From: Pseudofrankia coriaricola
Lineage (GTDB): Bacteria > Actinomycetota > Actinomycetes > Frankiales > Frankiaceae
Assembly: GCF_001854805.1 (NCBI RefSeq)
Contig: NZ_MBLO01000253.1
Coordinates: forward strand, 6,176 to 66,688
Reading direction: 5' to 3'
Length of the DNA stretch: 60,513 nt
The notes beneath the pieces were generated by a model, which did no database searches, was not told the DNA's origin, and was given only the letters and a program-made list of their open reading frames with translations. The position numbers and the translations under genes are program-made. Within the stretch, counting starts at the first letter, position 1, and the number at the start of each line of letters is the position of its first letter. Below, piece after piece: positions 1-8,188 of this stretch.

Positions 1-348
1 CTGGGTGAGAAGGCCGTCTACCTCGCGTCGCTGCAGGCCGGCAAGCCCTACGTCTACGGCGCCAACGGGCCGGACTCGTTCGACTGCTCCAGCCTGGTGC
101 AGTACGTCTTCCGGCAGCTCGGCCGCAGCCTGCCGAGGACGGCGGAGGCGCAGTACGAGGCCTCGCTCCACGTCGACCAGGCGCACAAGGAAGTCGGCGA
201 CCTGATCTTCTTCGGCACGCCAGGTGACATCTACCACGTCGGCATCTACGCCGGCGACGGGAAGATGTGGGCCGCGCCGCACTCCGGCTCGGTCGTGCAG
301 CTGCAGACGATCTGGAGCACGAGCTACAACGTCGGCCGCGTCCTGTAG
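1..348 (+). CDS. NlpC/P60 family cell-wall peptidase, C-terminal part (5' end outside window)
   Basis: The reading frame is open from the first base and ends at TAG 346-348, giving about 115 C-terminal residues. It holds an NlpC/P60 papain-like domain: the catalytic Cys in FDCSSLV, the His in YHVGIYAG, and a third polar residue around WAAPHSG. These enzymes cleave peptide bonds in peptidoglycan stems outside the membrane, usually behind a signal peptide and coiled coil or SH3 domain that would lie upstream of the window. The domain is complete, so the enzyme is probably active. Its substrate bond cannot be told from this part. Confidence 0.9.
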   Translation: MGEKAVYLASLQAGKPYVYGANGPDSFDCSSLVQYVFRQLGRSLPRTAEAQYEASLHVDQAHKEVGDLIFFGTPGDIYHVGIYAGDGKMWAAPHSGSVVQLQTIWSTSYNVGRVL

Positions 349-1162
349 CGGGGCGCGGCGGGCGAGGAGGGCTCACTCCTTGAGCGGCGACGTTCGGCCA
401 GGTTCGGCTGCCCCGTTCGCGGGGTCCTTCCTCGAACCCACTCCCCTCCGGGTTCGCGGACACGGCCTGACCGCCTGGCTGGCTCCAACCGTCGGCGAAG
501 CCGGTGGAACCGTCGCTCTCAGAGTTTCCAAAGCCTTCGACGCTCGGTGATGCCCGACCAGGCAGCGACCCAGCGACGCGTCCGCCATCCGTACCGGCGG
601 CGGTAAGTTGCGGCTGGATGCGACAGCGGCCATGGTGGCCCGTCTCCTTCGACGCATCGTGCCTTTCCTCAGGCATTCCCAGACCCCCAGGACTCTCCGC
701 ATAGCAGCCGGCGTGGCCCTCGCCCCTTGGCCGCGCCACCCAGGACGTCCGCTGGTGGCATCAAGGGCTTCCCCCTCCCGCCCTCGATTCCGCCAGCGGA
801 CCACCCGCCGTCCGAACCCCCTCGGCGGCGGCGGCCCGGCTGGCTGCCCCCACGGCTCCGGGCCGAACAACGCGACGCCGCCCCACCGGATCTCCCCCCA
901 TCCGGCGGGGCGGCGCCCGCGGCCAACGAGACACCAACATCAGACTTCCGCCGGCTGGGTTCGCCCGGCCCGCGGATGGCCCGGGACGTCACACGACCGC
1001 CCGGGCACCCAGCCCCGCCCGCCCCGTCGGAAACCCCCCCGCCGACGGGGCGGGCGGCTGGCCTCGGTCAGTCAGTCCGTCGTGGGAGGCCGCCGGTGGC
1101 CAGGCCCGCATGCTCGCCGGCCCACTCTGGGTCGCCTGGCCCGCTCTGATCGCGTCTCCTAG

Positions 1163-1240
1163 AGCCGCCGTCACCAGCGTTCGCTTCACCAGCACGCGAC
1201 TGGTAGATCACCACGACCGTGTCGCCGTAGTCGTGAATCG
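1163..1240 (-). repeat. Dispersed repeat, copy 1 (second copy at 24869-24932)
   Basis: Read on the minus strand, the core GACACGGTCGTGGTGATC followed by ACCAGTCGCGTGCTGG closely matches plus-strand DNA at 24869-24920, with scattered substitutions. The similarity continues more weakly for some 25 bases. Neither copy lies in a recognisable gene. Confidence 0.7.
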
Positions 1241-1330
1241 GGCCAAATCGCGACCGCGACAACACGTCCGCGGCGATCATGAATCGTCGCGGACGGGGCG
1301 GCGCGGCAGTAGCTCGCTTTGGTCGGGTCT

Positions 1331-1374
1331 CCTGGACCGCTCCGGTCGCGGTCTTCCTGGACCGCTCCGGTCGC
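1331..1374. repeat. Short tandem repeat (two exact 19-bp units, period 25)
   Basis: CCTGGACCGCTCCGGTCGC occurs at 1331-1349 and again at 1356-1374 with a 6-bp spacer. No function is apparent. Confidence 0.85.
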
Positions 1375-1404
1375 CGATCCGAACCTGGCCGCTAGAGGGC
1401 CAAA

Positions 1405-1437
1405 GGGTGTGCGAAAATGATCTTCCTTCGCACACCC
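1405..1437 (-). terminator. Hairpin behind the hydrolase-fold gene, probable terminator
   Basis: GGGTGTGCGAA (1405-1415) and TTCGCACACCC (1427-1437) form a perfect 11-bp stem with an 11-nt loop. It starts 24 bp past the stop of the leftward gene at 1461. There is no strong T-tract, which is common for actinobacterial terminators. Confidence 0.5.
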
Positions 1438-1460
1438 GGCGGCCGTTGTCCCCAGGATCA

Positions 1461-2099
1461 CTAGCGGGACTTGTTCTGCGAGAAGCTCCACAGGTTGCCG
1501 GAGAGGTCGTCGTCCCACGAGGCCTGTCGCTCGCGGTCGGTCGGCACCTGGTCAGGGCAGTTCGGACCCGGATCGGGGTCGAACTGGCCCACGACGCCCA
1601 CCGCCGCGAACTTCGTGGGGTTCGCGCAGGCGAGGGCCAGCGCGAGCCGGGCGCCCTCACCGAGGCCCCAGATGTAGACCCGCTTCGGATCGATCGCCGT
1701 CCAGTCCTCGGACATGTACGTGACGATGTCCATCAGGTACTGCGCGTCGGGTCCGGCTGAGTCCACCTGCCACTCGCCGGCGACCGGCTCGGGGTAGACG
1801 AGCGCGAAGTTCTTCCGGTCGGCCAGTTTCGACGCGCCGCTGTCCGTTTCGAACACCTTCGTCTTGGTGTTGTTGTCCGGCAGAACAAGCACAAGCGGAA
1901 CCGCCTTCTTGGAGTTCCGCTTGGCATGCACGAGCAGTACGCGGCCTTTGGACTCGTACCGGGACGGCATGTCCTTCTCCGAGGTCTTAGCCGAGCCGCT
2001 GCCGTGCGCGAAGAGATAGAGCACAAAGATCGCAACGACAGCGATGACGGCTGCCTTGCGGTGCTTGCCCCACCATGCGGTGAGCGGATTGGCGGCCAC
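1461..2099 (-). CDS. Membrane-anchored alpha/beta-hydrolase-fold protein, PHB depolymerase/esterase-like, lacking the nucleophile Ser
   Basis: About 212 residues from GTG 2099; an ATG at 2153 is possible but adds an Arg/Gly-rich tail. One membrane segment (AAVIAVVAIFVLYLF, about residues 14-28) anchors an extracellular domain. That domain follows the LpqC/polyhydroxybutyrate-depolymerase pattern: a VPLVLVLPDN strand, then DPKRVYIWGLGEGARLALALA where active members have a GLSAGG-type nucleophile elbow. Here the elbow reads GLGEG, with Gly in the Ser position. A catalytic His near the C-terminus is not evident and the protein is shorter than active esterases. It is likely a non-catalytic relative; a binding or structural role is inferred only. 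Confidence 0.65.
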   Translation of the reverse strand: MAANPLTAWWGKHRKAAVIAVVAIFVLYLFAHGSGSAKTSEKDMPSRYESKGRVLLVHAKRNSKKAVPLVLVLPDNNTKTKVFETDSGASKLADRKNFALVYPEPVAGEWQVDSAGPDAQYLMDIVTYMSEDWTAIDPKRVYIWGLGEGARLALALACANPTKFAAVGVVGQFDPDPGPNCPDQVPTDRERQASWDDDLSGNLWSFSQNKSR

Positions 2100-2244
2100 G
2101 CCCCCAACCGAACCACACCTGACACCACGATGGCGCCCGTTTCGGCCAGGCATCTCGCCTGACGATGCCTTGATGGCATCTCGATGGCATCTCGCCGAAC
2201 GGACGGGGCCCGCGGCCCGACTCCTTTGCCTTCCTCACCCCACT

Positions 2245-2420
2245 CGTGTCTGCTGGCGCCTCCGGCCGCGCGCGGCTTCGCCACGATCGCGCGGCCTTTG
2301 GCTGTGTCTGCTGGGCGCCTCCGGCCGCGCGCGGCTTCGCCACGATCGCGCGGCCTTTGGCTGTGTCTGCTGGGCGCCTCCGGCCGCGCGCGGCTTCGCC
2401 ACAGTCGCGCGGCCTTTGGC
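2245..2420 (-). repeat. 59-bp tandem repeat array, three units
   Basis: Three units of exactly 59 bp; the first is trimmed and the last differs at CAGTCG versus CGATCG. Each unit contains GGCCGCGCG and, after about 13 nt, CGCGCGGCC, so it folds into a 9-bp GC hairpin. The array sits directly behind gatD on the same strand. The same unit recurs at 48627-48830 and in decayed form at 47690-47805. Confidence 0.9.
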
Positions 2421-2438
2421 TGGCTTCGCGGCGGACGC

Positions 2439-3593
2439 TCAGCCGACCTGCAGGGCGCGGATGCGCGCGGCCCGCAATGCCTCGACCTCCGGCGGGCCGG
2501 GAAGACGCGGCAGCGAGCCGTGTACCCAGGTCAGCATCAGGTCGGCCAGCGCCGGATTCTGCGCCAGGACCGGGCCGTGCAGGTACGTGCCGATCACTCT
2601 GCCGTCGATCCTGCCGTCCGTGCCCTCGGGGACGCCGTTGCCCAGGCCAAGCAGCACCCGGCCGAAGGGAAACCCACCGGCGCCCGGCAGCGGCCTCGTC
2701 CGGCCGCCATGATTCTCGTAACCGAGCACGGTCGGCAGACCGAGTGACGGGTCGGGTTCGACGACGATGTCGCCCACGACGCGCGGTGGCAGCGGCGCGT
2801 CCGGAGGGTCGAACGAGCGCCTGGTCTCGACGCCTACCAGCCCCATCCCGTCGTGGATCTGACCGCCGGCCGGGAAGCTCTCGCCGACGACCTGGTAGCC
2901 GGCGCAGACGGCCAGCACCACCGCGCCGCCGGCGACGGCCCGCTCGATCGCCTTGTTACGCCGCAGGCCCTCGGCCGCGAGTGTCTGCGGCTCGTCCTCG
3001 CCGCCGCCCAGCAGGTAGATGTCACATCCGGCCGGTACCGGCTCGCCTGCCGGCACGCTGACGACCTCGGCGGACAGGCCGCGCCAGCGCAGCCGCTGGG
3101 TGAGCACGATCGCGTTGCCACCGTCACCGTAGGTGCCGAGCAGCTCGGGATAGATCAGCGCGATCCGAGTGGTCGACTCCCGGGTCGCCGTCGCGCCGGC
3201 CGGATCGGGCTGCCGTTCCGCCAGCCGGCGTTCGAACGGGTCCGGCAGCCGCTCGGGCAGCCGGCTCCCCGGGGCCGACGGTTGCGATGGCGGCTGGAAG
3301 AGCCGCCGTTCCGGGATCTGCGGCGGCGTATACCGCTGCGGCGGGTACTGAAGGGGATGGGGCTCGAGGGGTTGGCGCTCGTCCGGGTAGGGCGGACGTC
3401 GCCCCGGCTGAACCGGCTGTGCCGGCCGTCCGGGGTACTGATCGTCCGGCGGGTAGGTCCCGGACGGGCCGGACGGGTAGGTCCCGGACGGGCCGGACGG
3501 GTAGGTCCCGGGCGGCGGGTAGAGCGGCTGGGTGACGTCCGGCGGCGACCCAGGGTCGCGCGGACGGCGTGGCTCCGGCTCGAACAGGCTCAC
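2439..3593 (-). CDS. gatD: Lipid II isoglutaminyl synthase, glutamine amidotransferase subunit GatD
   Basis: 384 residues from GTG 3593, which overlaps the murT stop in a GTGA junction, a sign of translational coupling. GatD releases ammonia from glutamine for MurT, which amidates the D-Glu of lipid II in the cytoplasm. The amidotransferase domain covers about residues 140-384: IALIYPELLGTYGDGGNA, the LLGGGEDEP loop, nucleophile Cys about 230 in VCAGYQ, NHGG, and the His in TYLHGP near 337. The first 140 residues are a low-complexity Pro/Gly/Tyr/Gln tail, with a 7-residue unit (TYPSGPS) repeated, that ordinary GatD proteins (about 240 aa) lack. The 59-bp repeat array follows its stop. Confidence 0.93.
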   Translation of the reverse strand: MSLFEPEPRRPRDPGSPPDVTQPLYPPPGTYPSGPSGTYPSGPSGTYPPDDQYPGRPAQPVQPGRRPPYPDERQPLEPHPLQYPPQRYTPPQIPERRLFQPPSQPSAPGSRLPERLPDPFERRLAERQPDPAGATATRESTTRIALIYPELLGTYGDGGNAIVLTQRLRWRGLSAEVVSVPAGEPVPAGCDIYLLGGGEDEPQTLAAEGLRRNKAIERAVAGGAVVLAVCAGYQVVGESFPAGGQIHDGMGLVGVETRRSFDPPDAPLPPRVVGDIVVEPDPSLGLPTVLGYENHGGRTRPLPGAGGFPFGRVLLGLGNGVPEGTDGRIDGRVIGTYLHGPVLAQNPALADLMLTWVHGSLPRLPGPPEVEALRAARIRALQVG

Positions 3594-4894
3594 CTGGCGC
3601 CTCCACGCGCGGGCGCGGGCAGCGCCGCCCGCGGGCGGCGCGGCGCGGGCGCGGTCCGGACCAGCAGGTCCCGGAACGCGGTGTAGTTCGCGACGACGTC
3701 CAGCACGGGCTCGGTGGCGGCATCGGCCGCGGCCTCGGCGTCCTGGTGCACCGAGTGTAGGACGCCGGCGTAGGCCAGCCGCACGCTCATGTCCTCCTTG
3801 CGCTCCCCGGTGACGAGCACGGGGCGGCCTGCGAGCCGCTCGAACGGCACATCCCAGATCCACGACGGGTCGCGGCCGTCAGCCGTCTGCGAGTTGAAGT
3901 CGACGATCAGGCTGCGCGGGGACGTCGAGTTGATCAGTTCCATCATCTCGACCCAGCCCGCGGGATTCTTGGCCAGCAGCATGCGGGCGCGCCGCGCCGC
4001 CGACCCGAGCAGTACCTCCTGGTAGCGGCCCTGCACGTCACCGAGATCGGTCATCGCGGCCAGCGCGTCCTCCACCTGGACGCCGAACTGCCGGGCCGCC
4101 GCCGCCGCCATCGTGGCGTTGCCCAGGTTGACCCGCCCCGGCAGGCCGATCGACGCCTTGATCGTGTGGCCGAACCACATGATCTCGTCAGGGCCCGTCA
4201 CCGCGACGATCGGCTCGGGCCTGGCCAGCCCGCACTCCGACCACCAACCGGTCTCGTTGCGGTGCAGCAGCTTGGCGCACTGCGGGCAGACCATCGCGTC
4301 CGCGGTCCAGTTCTGCCCGACCGACACCCAGACCTGCTTCGACCAGGACATCGCGGCCCAGGTCACCAGCGGGTCGTCGACGTTGGCCACGACCGTGCAG
4401 TCCTCGAGCTCCTCCCCCAGGTCGCGCCAGATGGCGGCGATGCGCCGCGTCTCGTTGGAGCGGTCCAGCTGGTCACGGCTGATGTTGAGCAGCAGCACCA
4501 CGCGCGGCTGGACCTCACGGGCGACCTTCGGCAGCCAGATCTCGTCGACCTCGAGCGCGGCGGCGGCGTCATAGGGCGGGCGAGAAAGCGCCGCCAGCAC
4601 GCCGGGCGCCATGTTCGCGCCGCCGCTGTTCGACTTGACCGGGCCGAGCGTGCCGAGCGCCCTGGCCAACAGCCGGGTGGTGGTCGTCTTGCCGTTCGTC
4701 GCGGACACGCAGGCGATCGGCCTGCCCTTGCCGACCTCGGCAAGGGCGCGCGGTGAGATCTGTAGGGCGAGCTTGCCGCCGATCATCTCGCCGGAGCCCT
4801 TACCAAGCCGGCGAGACGTCTCAGAGGCCAGCCGCTCGACGGCAAGCGCCGCCTTGGTCCTCGCGGAGAGGCGGCGCGGCAACGGAGTCATCAT
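3590..4894 (-). CDS. murT: Lipid II isoglutaminyl synthase, Mur-ligase-like subunit MurT
   Basis: 434 residues. ATP-dependent subunit that activates the alpha-carboxylate of D-Glu in lipid II; GatD supplies ammonia, giving D-isoglutamine. Visible features are the Mur-ligase P-loop CVSATNGKTTTTRLL (about residues 62-76), NISRDQLDR in the central domain, a family-specific zinc ribbon around residues 200-220 (CPQC then SECG), and the C-terminal Mur domain ending near residue 420. The N-terminus begins with two Met codons and either could start. It is first in a two-gene operon with gatD. Confidence 0.95.
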   Translation of the reverse strand: MMTPLPRRLSARTKAALAVERLASETSRRLGKGSGEMIGGKLALQISPRALAEVGKGRPIACVSATNGKTTTTRLLARALGTLGPVKSNSGGANMAPGVLAALSRPPYDAAAALEVDEIWLPKVAREVQPRVVLLLNISRDQLDRSNETRRIAAIWRDLGEELEDCTVVANVDDPLVTWAAMSWSKQVWVSVGQNWTADAMVCPQCAKLLHRNETGWWSECGLARPEPIVAVTGPDEIMWFGHTIKASIGLPGRVNLGNATMAAAAARQFGVQVEDALAAMTDLGDVQGRYQEVLLGSAARRARMLLAKNPAGWVEMMELINSTSPRSLIVDFNSQTADGRDPSWIWDVPFERLAGRPVLVTGERKEDMSVRLAYAGVLHSVHQDAEAAADAATEPVLDVVANYTAFRDLLVRTAPAPRRPRAALPAPARGGAR

Positions 4895-5501
4895 CGCGAT
4901 TCTTACCGCGCGCTGGGGCGTTGGGGCGCCCTACCCGGGATCCCTGCCGGATCGGCGACGAGGTTCCTGCCGGATCGACGACGACGCGCCGGCAGGTCGG
5001 CGATCCGGGAGGCCCGGGACGCTCCGCGCCCGTCACACCCTGTCGCGAGTCGATACATATGGCTGGGGCCTGTCCTGGTCTGGGTCAGTGAATGATCGGA
5101 ACGGGCCGGCCGCCAACGGCACCACCATCGAGTAGTGACGCACCCGACGGGACATGTCTCTGGTCGATGCATATGGCTGAGGCCAGCCGTGGTCAGAGGC
5201 CGACGAGATCGTTGAGCTGGCGGCACCCGACAACCTGGCCGCGGCCTGTCTACATGATGAGGGCGGCCTTGGCCCAGGTCGACCCGGGGGGCCGGTGGGT
5301 GTCGTCCGCGCGCGGAATAGCCTCGCTACCAGCTCCCTTGACCGGCCACCGGCCCCCGGCTACGCCGATGGGGCGGGAAAGGTGATCCCGCGCACCGGAC
5401 GACCCGCACGGCGCGAGAATCTCAGGTCAAGGCGCGTGGATCCGGCGCCACGGACTGACATGACGATGTACGAACTGGCTTGACGATGTGAGGACACCAC
5501 G
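4895..5501. other. Divergent intergenic region between murT and the tadA-associated gene
   Basis: About 600 bp between divergently transcribed genes, so it should carry both promoters. No gene is supported. The only clear structure is the pair of imperfect direct repeats at 5050-5070 and 5164-5184. Confidence 0.6.
5050..5184. repeat. Pair of imperfect direct repeats (TCGATrCATATGGCTGrGGCC), 114 bp apart
   Basis: The 21-bp element occurs at 5050-5070 and 5164-5184 with two mismatches. Both copies contain the NdeI-like palindrome CATATG and are followed by similar GTCCTGGTC/CGTGGTCAG sequence. They lie 155-290 bp before murT and 320-450 bp before the other gene, so a paired regulatory site is possible. 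Confidence 0.6.
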
Positions 5502-5990
5502 GTGAGCACCAAGGCCGTCGCGATCGCCCGCGACGACGACGGGTGGCGGGCTTACGACCTCGACCCCACCGAGCTCGAAGACCTCGACGCGCTGACAGAC
5601 GCGATGCGTGATCTCGGCGACGGTCTCGTCGTCGCCTTCGTCGAGGAGGACGACGAGTACCTGGCGATCATCCGCATCGACGAGGACTCGTCCGACCCAC
5701 GGGTCTTTCTCTCGGACCGGCGGGTACTGACGACCTCCGACCTGGCAGAGGCGCTGTTGGCCGACGCGCTGCCCATCCCCGCGCCGCGCGGGGATGGGGA
5801 TGAGGACGACGAGGCCGTGTTGCGGCACGCCCATCCGATCGGCGACCTCGACCTGCTCGACGATCTCGGCACGTCGGCGGGCGCTCTGGCCGCCCTGATA
5901 GCAGAGGAGGGCATGCTGCCGGCGGACGTCGCCGCGGTTATCAGCGAGCGCGCCGGAGCAGGCGAGATCTTCGACGAGGTGCCCGACTGA
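5502..5990 (+). CDS. tRNA adenosine deaminase-associated protein (TIGR03941-type)
   Basis: 162 residues from GTG 5502. The acidic sequence (WRAYDLDPTELEDLDALTDAMRDLG, VVAFVEEDDEYLAIIR, then VFLSDRR, and C-terminal LIAEEGMLPADVAAVISERAG) fits the small actinobacterial family found next to tadA. Its biochemical role is unknown; conserved pairing suggests it assists or regulates TadA. It is encoded about 40 bp before tadA on the same strand, presumably in one transcript. Confidence 0.85.
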   Translation: MSTKAVAIARDDDGWRAYDLDPTELEDLDALTDAMRDLGDGLVVAFVEEDDEYLAIIRIDEDSSDPRVFLSDRRVLTTSDLAEALLADALPIPAPRGDGDEDDEAVLRHAHPIGDLDLLDDLGTSAGALAALIAEEGMLPADVAAVISERAGAGEIFDEVPD

Positions 5991-6031
5991 CCGCCGCCTC
6001 CGGCACCGCCGCTGAGCGCGACCTCGCGTCG

Positions 6032-6484
6032 ATGCGGCTCGCGCTCGCTGAGGCGGCCCGCGCCCCCGAGGGCGGCGACGTGCCGGTCGGCGCCGTCGTG
6101 ATCGGCGCCGACGGCACCCTGCTCGGCCGCGGCCACAACGTCCGGGAAGCCACCGGCGACCCGACCGGGCATGCAGAGGTCATCGCGCTGCGTGCGGCCG
6201 CCGCGGCGGTGGGCGAATGGCGCCTCACCGGGGCCACGCTGGTCGTGACACTGGAGCCCTGCACCATGTGCGCGGGCGCGCTGGTTCTCGCCCGTGTCGC
6301 CCGACTCGTCTACGGCGCCACCGACGACAAGGCCGGTGCCGTCGGCTCCCTGTGGGACGTCGTCCGCGACCGGCGGCTCAACCACCGCCCCGAAGTGATC
6401 GGCGGCGTCGCCGCCGAGGAGTGCTCGGCCCTCCTCGCCGCCTTCTTCGCCACTCGCCGCACCGACCGCCAACCCCGCGGCTGA
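6032..6484 (+). CDS. tadA: tRNA-specific adenosine deaminase TadA
   Basis: 150 residues from ATG 6032. Deaminates the wobble adenosine of tRNA-Arg(ACG) to inosine. The zinc/catalytic motif HAE lies at about residue 47, followed by PCTMCAGALVLARV with the two zinc Cys near residues 75-78; VGAVVIGADGTLLGRGHN is the conserved N-terminal strand pair. Length is normal for the family. Upstream the frame stays open without an ATG, and family alignments place the start close to MRLALAEA. The tRNA-Ser(CGA) gene lies 63 bp downstream. Confidence 0.93.
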   Translation: MRLALAEAARAPEGGDVPVGAVVIGADGTLLGRGHNVREATGDPTGHAEVIALRAAAAAVGEWRLTGATLVVTLEPCTMCAGALVLARVARLVYGATDDKAGAVGSLWDVVRDRRLNHRPEVIGGVAAEECSALLAAFFATRRTDRQPRG

Positions 6485-6547
6485 CCAGCGCGCCCGCACC
6501 CAAGCCCTCTGCCCCACCTGTTCGCATCGTCGAGTAAGCTCACCTGC

Positions 6548-6634
6548 GGTGGAGTCGCCTAGTGGCCGAGGGCGCACGCCTCGAAAGCGTGTGAGGGGGC
6601 AACCCCTCCGTGGGTTCAAATCCCACCTCCACCG
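6548..6634 (+). tRNA. tRNA-Ser (anticodon CGA), AICE integration target
   Basis: 87-nt class II tRNA. The acceptor stem pairs GGTGGAG (6548-6554) with CTCCACC (6627-6633), discriminator G 6634. Anticodon loop CTCGAAA gives CGA. There is a long variable arm and a T-arm GTGGG/TTCAAAT/CCCAC. No CCA is encoded. The 3' half forms attL, so the gene stays intact after integration. Confidence 0.97.
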
Positions 6635-6637
6635 CCC
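6579..6637 (+). other. attL, 59-bp attachment core (tRNA 3' part)
   Basis: Identical over 59 bp to 20590-20648, from the anticodon loop through the acceptor stem and three C residues beyond. Mismatches on both sides (G versus A to the left, C versus T to the right) define the limits. Confidence 0.95.
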
Positions 6638-6718
6638 CTGAGCAGCACAAAGGCCGACCCCGGACGACACGTCCGAGGCCGGCCAATATCATCTAGTCTC
6701 AATCTTGGTCTCATTAGG
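6638..6718. other. Element arm inside attL, with a possible integrase arm site overlapping the int 3' end
   Basis: Contains TCTCAATCTTGGTCTCATT (6697-6715), which matches TCTCAGTTCTGGTCTCGTT at 20480-20498 inside attR at 15 of 19 positions and in the same orientation. Tyrosine integrases usually bind such arm sites flanking the core, but here the sequence also encodes the integrase C-terminus (NETKIETR). Confidence 0.35.
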
Positions 6719-7936
6719 CGCCCAGAGCAGCGATCCAACCCGCTGGGCGATGTCTCGACGTATCGGGGCGGTCAGGTGTTGGTACCGGGCGGCCATGGTG
6801 GTGCTCGACCAACCCATGATCGACATGACCGCGCGGTCTGGCACTCCAAGCAGGAGCAGAACAGTGGCCGCGGTATGCCTGGCGTCGTGCAGCCTGGCGT
6901 CACGCAGACCGGCCGCCGCCAGCAGTCGCTTCCATTCGGAGTAGTCCGTGCGGGGATTCGTCGCGCCGCCGGTCGGGGTTGCAAACAGCCATCCCGCGTT
7001 GGTCCATATATCGGCGGCCATGTCTCGTTCGCGCGCCTGCTCTACCTGGTGGGCACGAAGCAGGGCGACCAGCTCGTCCGGCAACCCGATCGTCCGCTTT
7101 CCAGCCCTGGATTTCGTGTCGTCGGTCTCGGGGCGGAGCGCGATGCGCCGTGGGCAGTAGCCACCATGCTTCTTGCCACACGTCCCGCCGCAGCCGTGGG
7201 ACCATTTCGGCCTCAGCCTGTTGCGACGCACCCGTAGCGCACCCTGTTCTAGGTCGACGTCCGCCCATTTTAGCCCAAGGGTCTCGCCCTGGCGCAGACC
7301 GAGCGCAAGCGCGATCGCCCATCGTGCGCTGTTACGTCGCTTGGCAGCGGCATCCATAAGCCGTTTGATCGCCGCGACATCGTAGGGTTCGATCTCTTCT
7401 TCGACGACAGCCGGAGGCTTGGCGAGAGTCGCCGGGTTCTCCGTTATCCGCTTCCGGCGCTTCGCCTCATTGAGCGCGGTCTTAATGGTGCGGTGCGCCT
7501 GGTGGGCCGTAGCGGGCTTGCTGCCGTTTCGCATCATCTTCGCGTACAAGCGCTCCAGGTGTTCAGGCTCAAGCCGGTCGATCCGGTGTTTCCCCACTCC
7601 CGGGTTCAGGTGAACGCGGACCGCGACGCGGTAGCCCGCCAGCGTGTTGTCCTTCACCGTCCCGGGCACGATGTTCTCGATCCAGTGATTTAGCCACTGC
7701 TCGACGGTCCACGGCTTCCCCGGCTTCCTTACCGCGCCCTCGTCGCGGTCGCGCTCCAGCTTGCGGACTTTCGTGATGACCTCGGTTTCTGTTTTGGCGC
7801 TGACGTGGCGGCGGTCGGGTGTGCCGTTGTCGCGGACGCCCATTGTGACGCGGCCGTGCCAGCGGCCGTCGTTTCCTTCGTAGATGGAGGCGGCGCCGTT
7901 GGGGGCGCGGGTGCCTTCCTTTCGCTTTCGGGGCAT
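6689..7936 (-). CDS. int: AICE integrase, tyrosine recombinase
   Basis: 415 residues. Catalyses recombination between the element attP and tRNA-Ser(CGA) attB, and reversal with excisionase. An N-terminal arm-binding region (SIYEGNDGRWHGRVTMG) and a SAM-like core-binding domain (about 75-165) precede the catalytic domain. That domain has Arg in LGLRQGETLGL (about 212), Lys in TKSRAGKRTIG, HDARH (about 350), GW in IMGWSS, and nucleophile Tyr in AARYQHL (about 386). A Cys/His-rich insertion (CGGTCGKKHGGYC) before the Lys motif could bind zinc and is seen in related actinobacterial integrases. It lies 12 bp behind xis and its 3' end faces attL. Confidence 0.95.
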   Translation of the reverse strand: MPRKRKEGTRAPNGAASIYEGNDGRWHGRVTMGVRDNGTPDRRHVSAKTETEVITKVRKLERDRDEGAVRKPGKPWTVEQWLNHWIENIVPGTVKDNTLAGYRVAVRVHLNPGVGKHRIDRLEPEHLERLYAKMMRNGSKPATAHQAHRTIKTALNEAKRRKRITENPATLAKPPAVVEEEIEPYDVAAIKRLMDAAAKRRNSARWAIALALGLRQGETLGLKWADVDLEQGALRVRRNRLRPKWSHGCGGTCGKKHGGYCPRRIALRPETDDTKSRAGKRTIGLPDELVALLRAHQVEQARERDMAADIWTNAGWLFATPTGGATNPRTDYSEWKRLLAAAGLRDARLHDARHTAATVLLLLGVPDRAVMSIMGWSSTTMAARYQHLTAPIRRDIAQRVGSLLWAPNETKIETR

Positions 7937-7948
7937 GGGTCGTCCTTT

Positions 7949-8146
7949 TCAGGCGGCGGGGGTGAGGCTGGCGGTGTAGGTGGCGAGGTCGGCCGTGCGG
8001 ACGCGGCGTAGGCGTCCGATGCGGACGGAGGCGAGGGCGCCTTGGCGGATGAGGGCGAAGGTGGTGGTGCGGCCGATCCCGAGGGCGTCGGCGGCTTCTT
8101 CGACGGTGAGCAGGAGCTTGGGCGTGGGAGGGGGCGCGGTGTCCAT
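7949..8146 (-). CDS. xis: Excisionase, MerR-like helix-turn-helix protein
   Basis: 65 residues from ATG 8146, preceded by CCGGAG at suitable spacing. LLTVEEAADALGIGRTTTFALIRQGALASVRIGRLRRVRTADLATYTASL is the small winged-helix domain of AICE and phage excisionases (DNA-binding helix GIGRTTTFALI, followed by the basic wing). It bends the att arms and drives the integrase towards excision. It sits 12 bp before int, so the two are coexpressed. The large dyad array at 8189-8415 lies immediately upstream. Confidence 0.88.
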   Translation of the reverse strand: MDTAPPPTPKLLLTVEEAADALGIGRTTTFALIRQGALASVRIGRLRRVRTADLATYTASLTPAA

Positions 8147-8188
8147 GCGTGCTCCGGGGGGTGTAGACAGCCGGGGGCGCGGCTGGGC

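Larger units (their letters stand above)
349..1460. other. Intergenic stretch without a supported gene
   Basis: About 1.1 kb between the peptidase stop and the stop of the leftward hydrolase-fold gene. Several frames are open, but their translations are Arg/Pro/Gly-rich, carry no motif and overlap on both strands, as expected in GC-rich DNA. The stretch contains a dispersed repeat (1163-1240), a short tandem repeat (1331-1374) and a hairpin (1405-1437), listed separately. Confidence 0.6.

Noticed and set aside
349-1460. Several 60-180 residue open frames
   Set aside because: Overlapping frames on both strands, low complexity, no consistent start sites or motifs.
2245-2420. CRISPR array
   Set aside because: Units are contiguous 59-bp repeats without unique spacers, and no cas gene is near. 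The same holds for 48627-48830.
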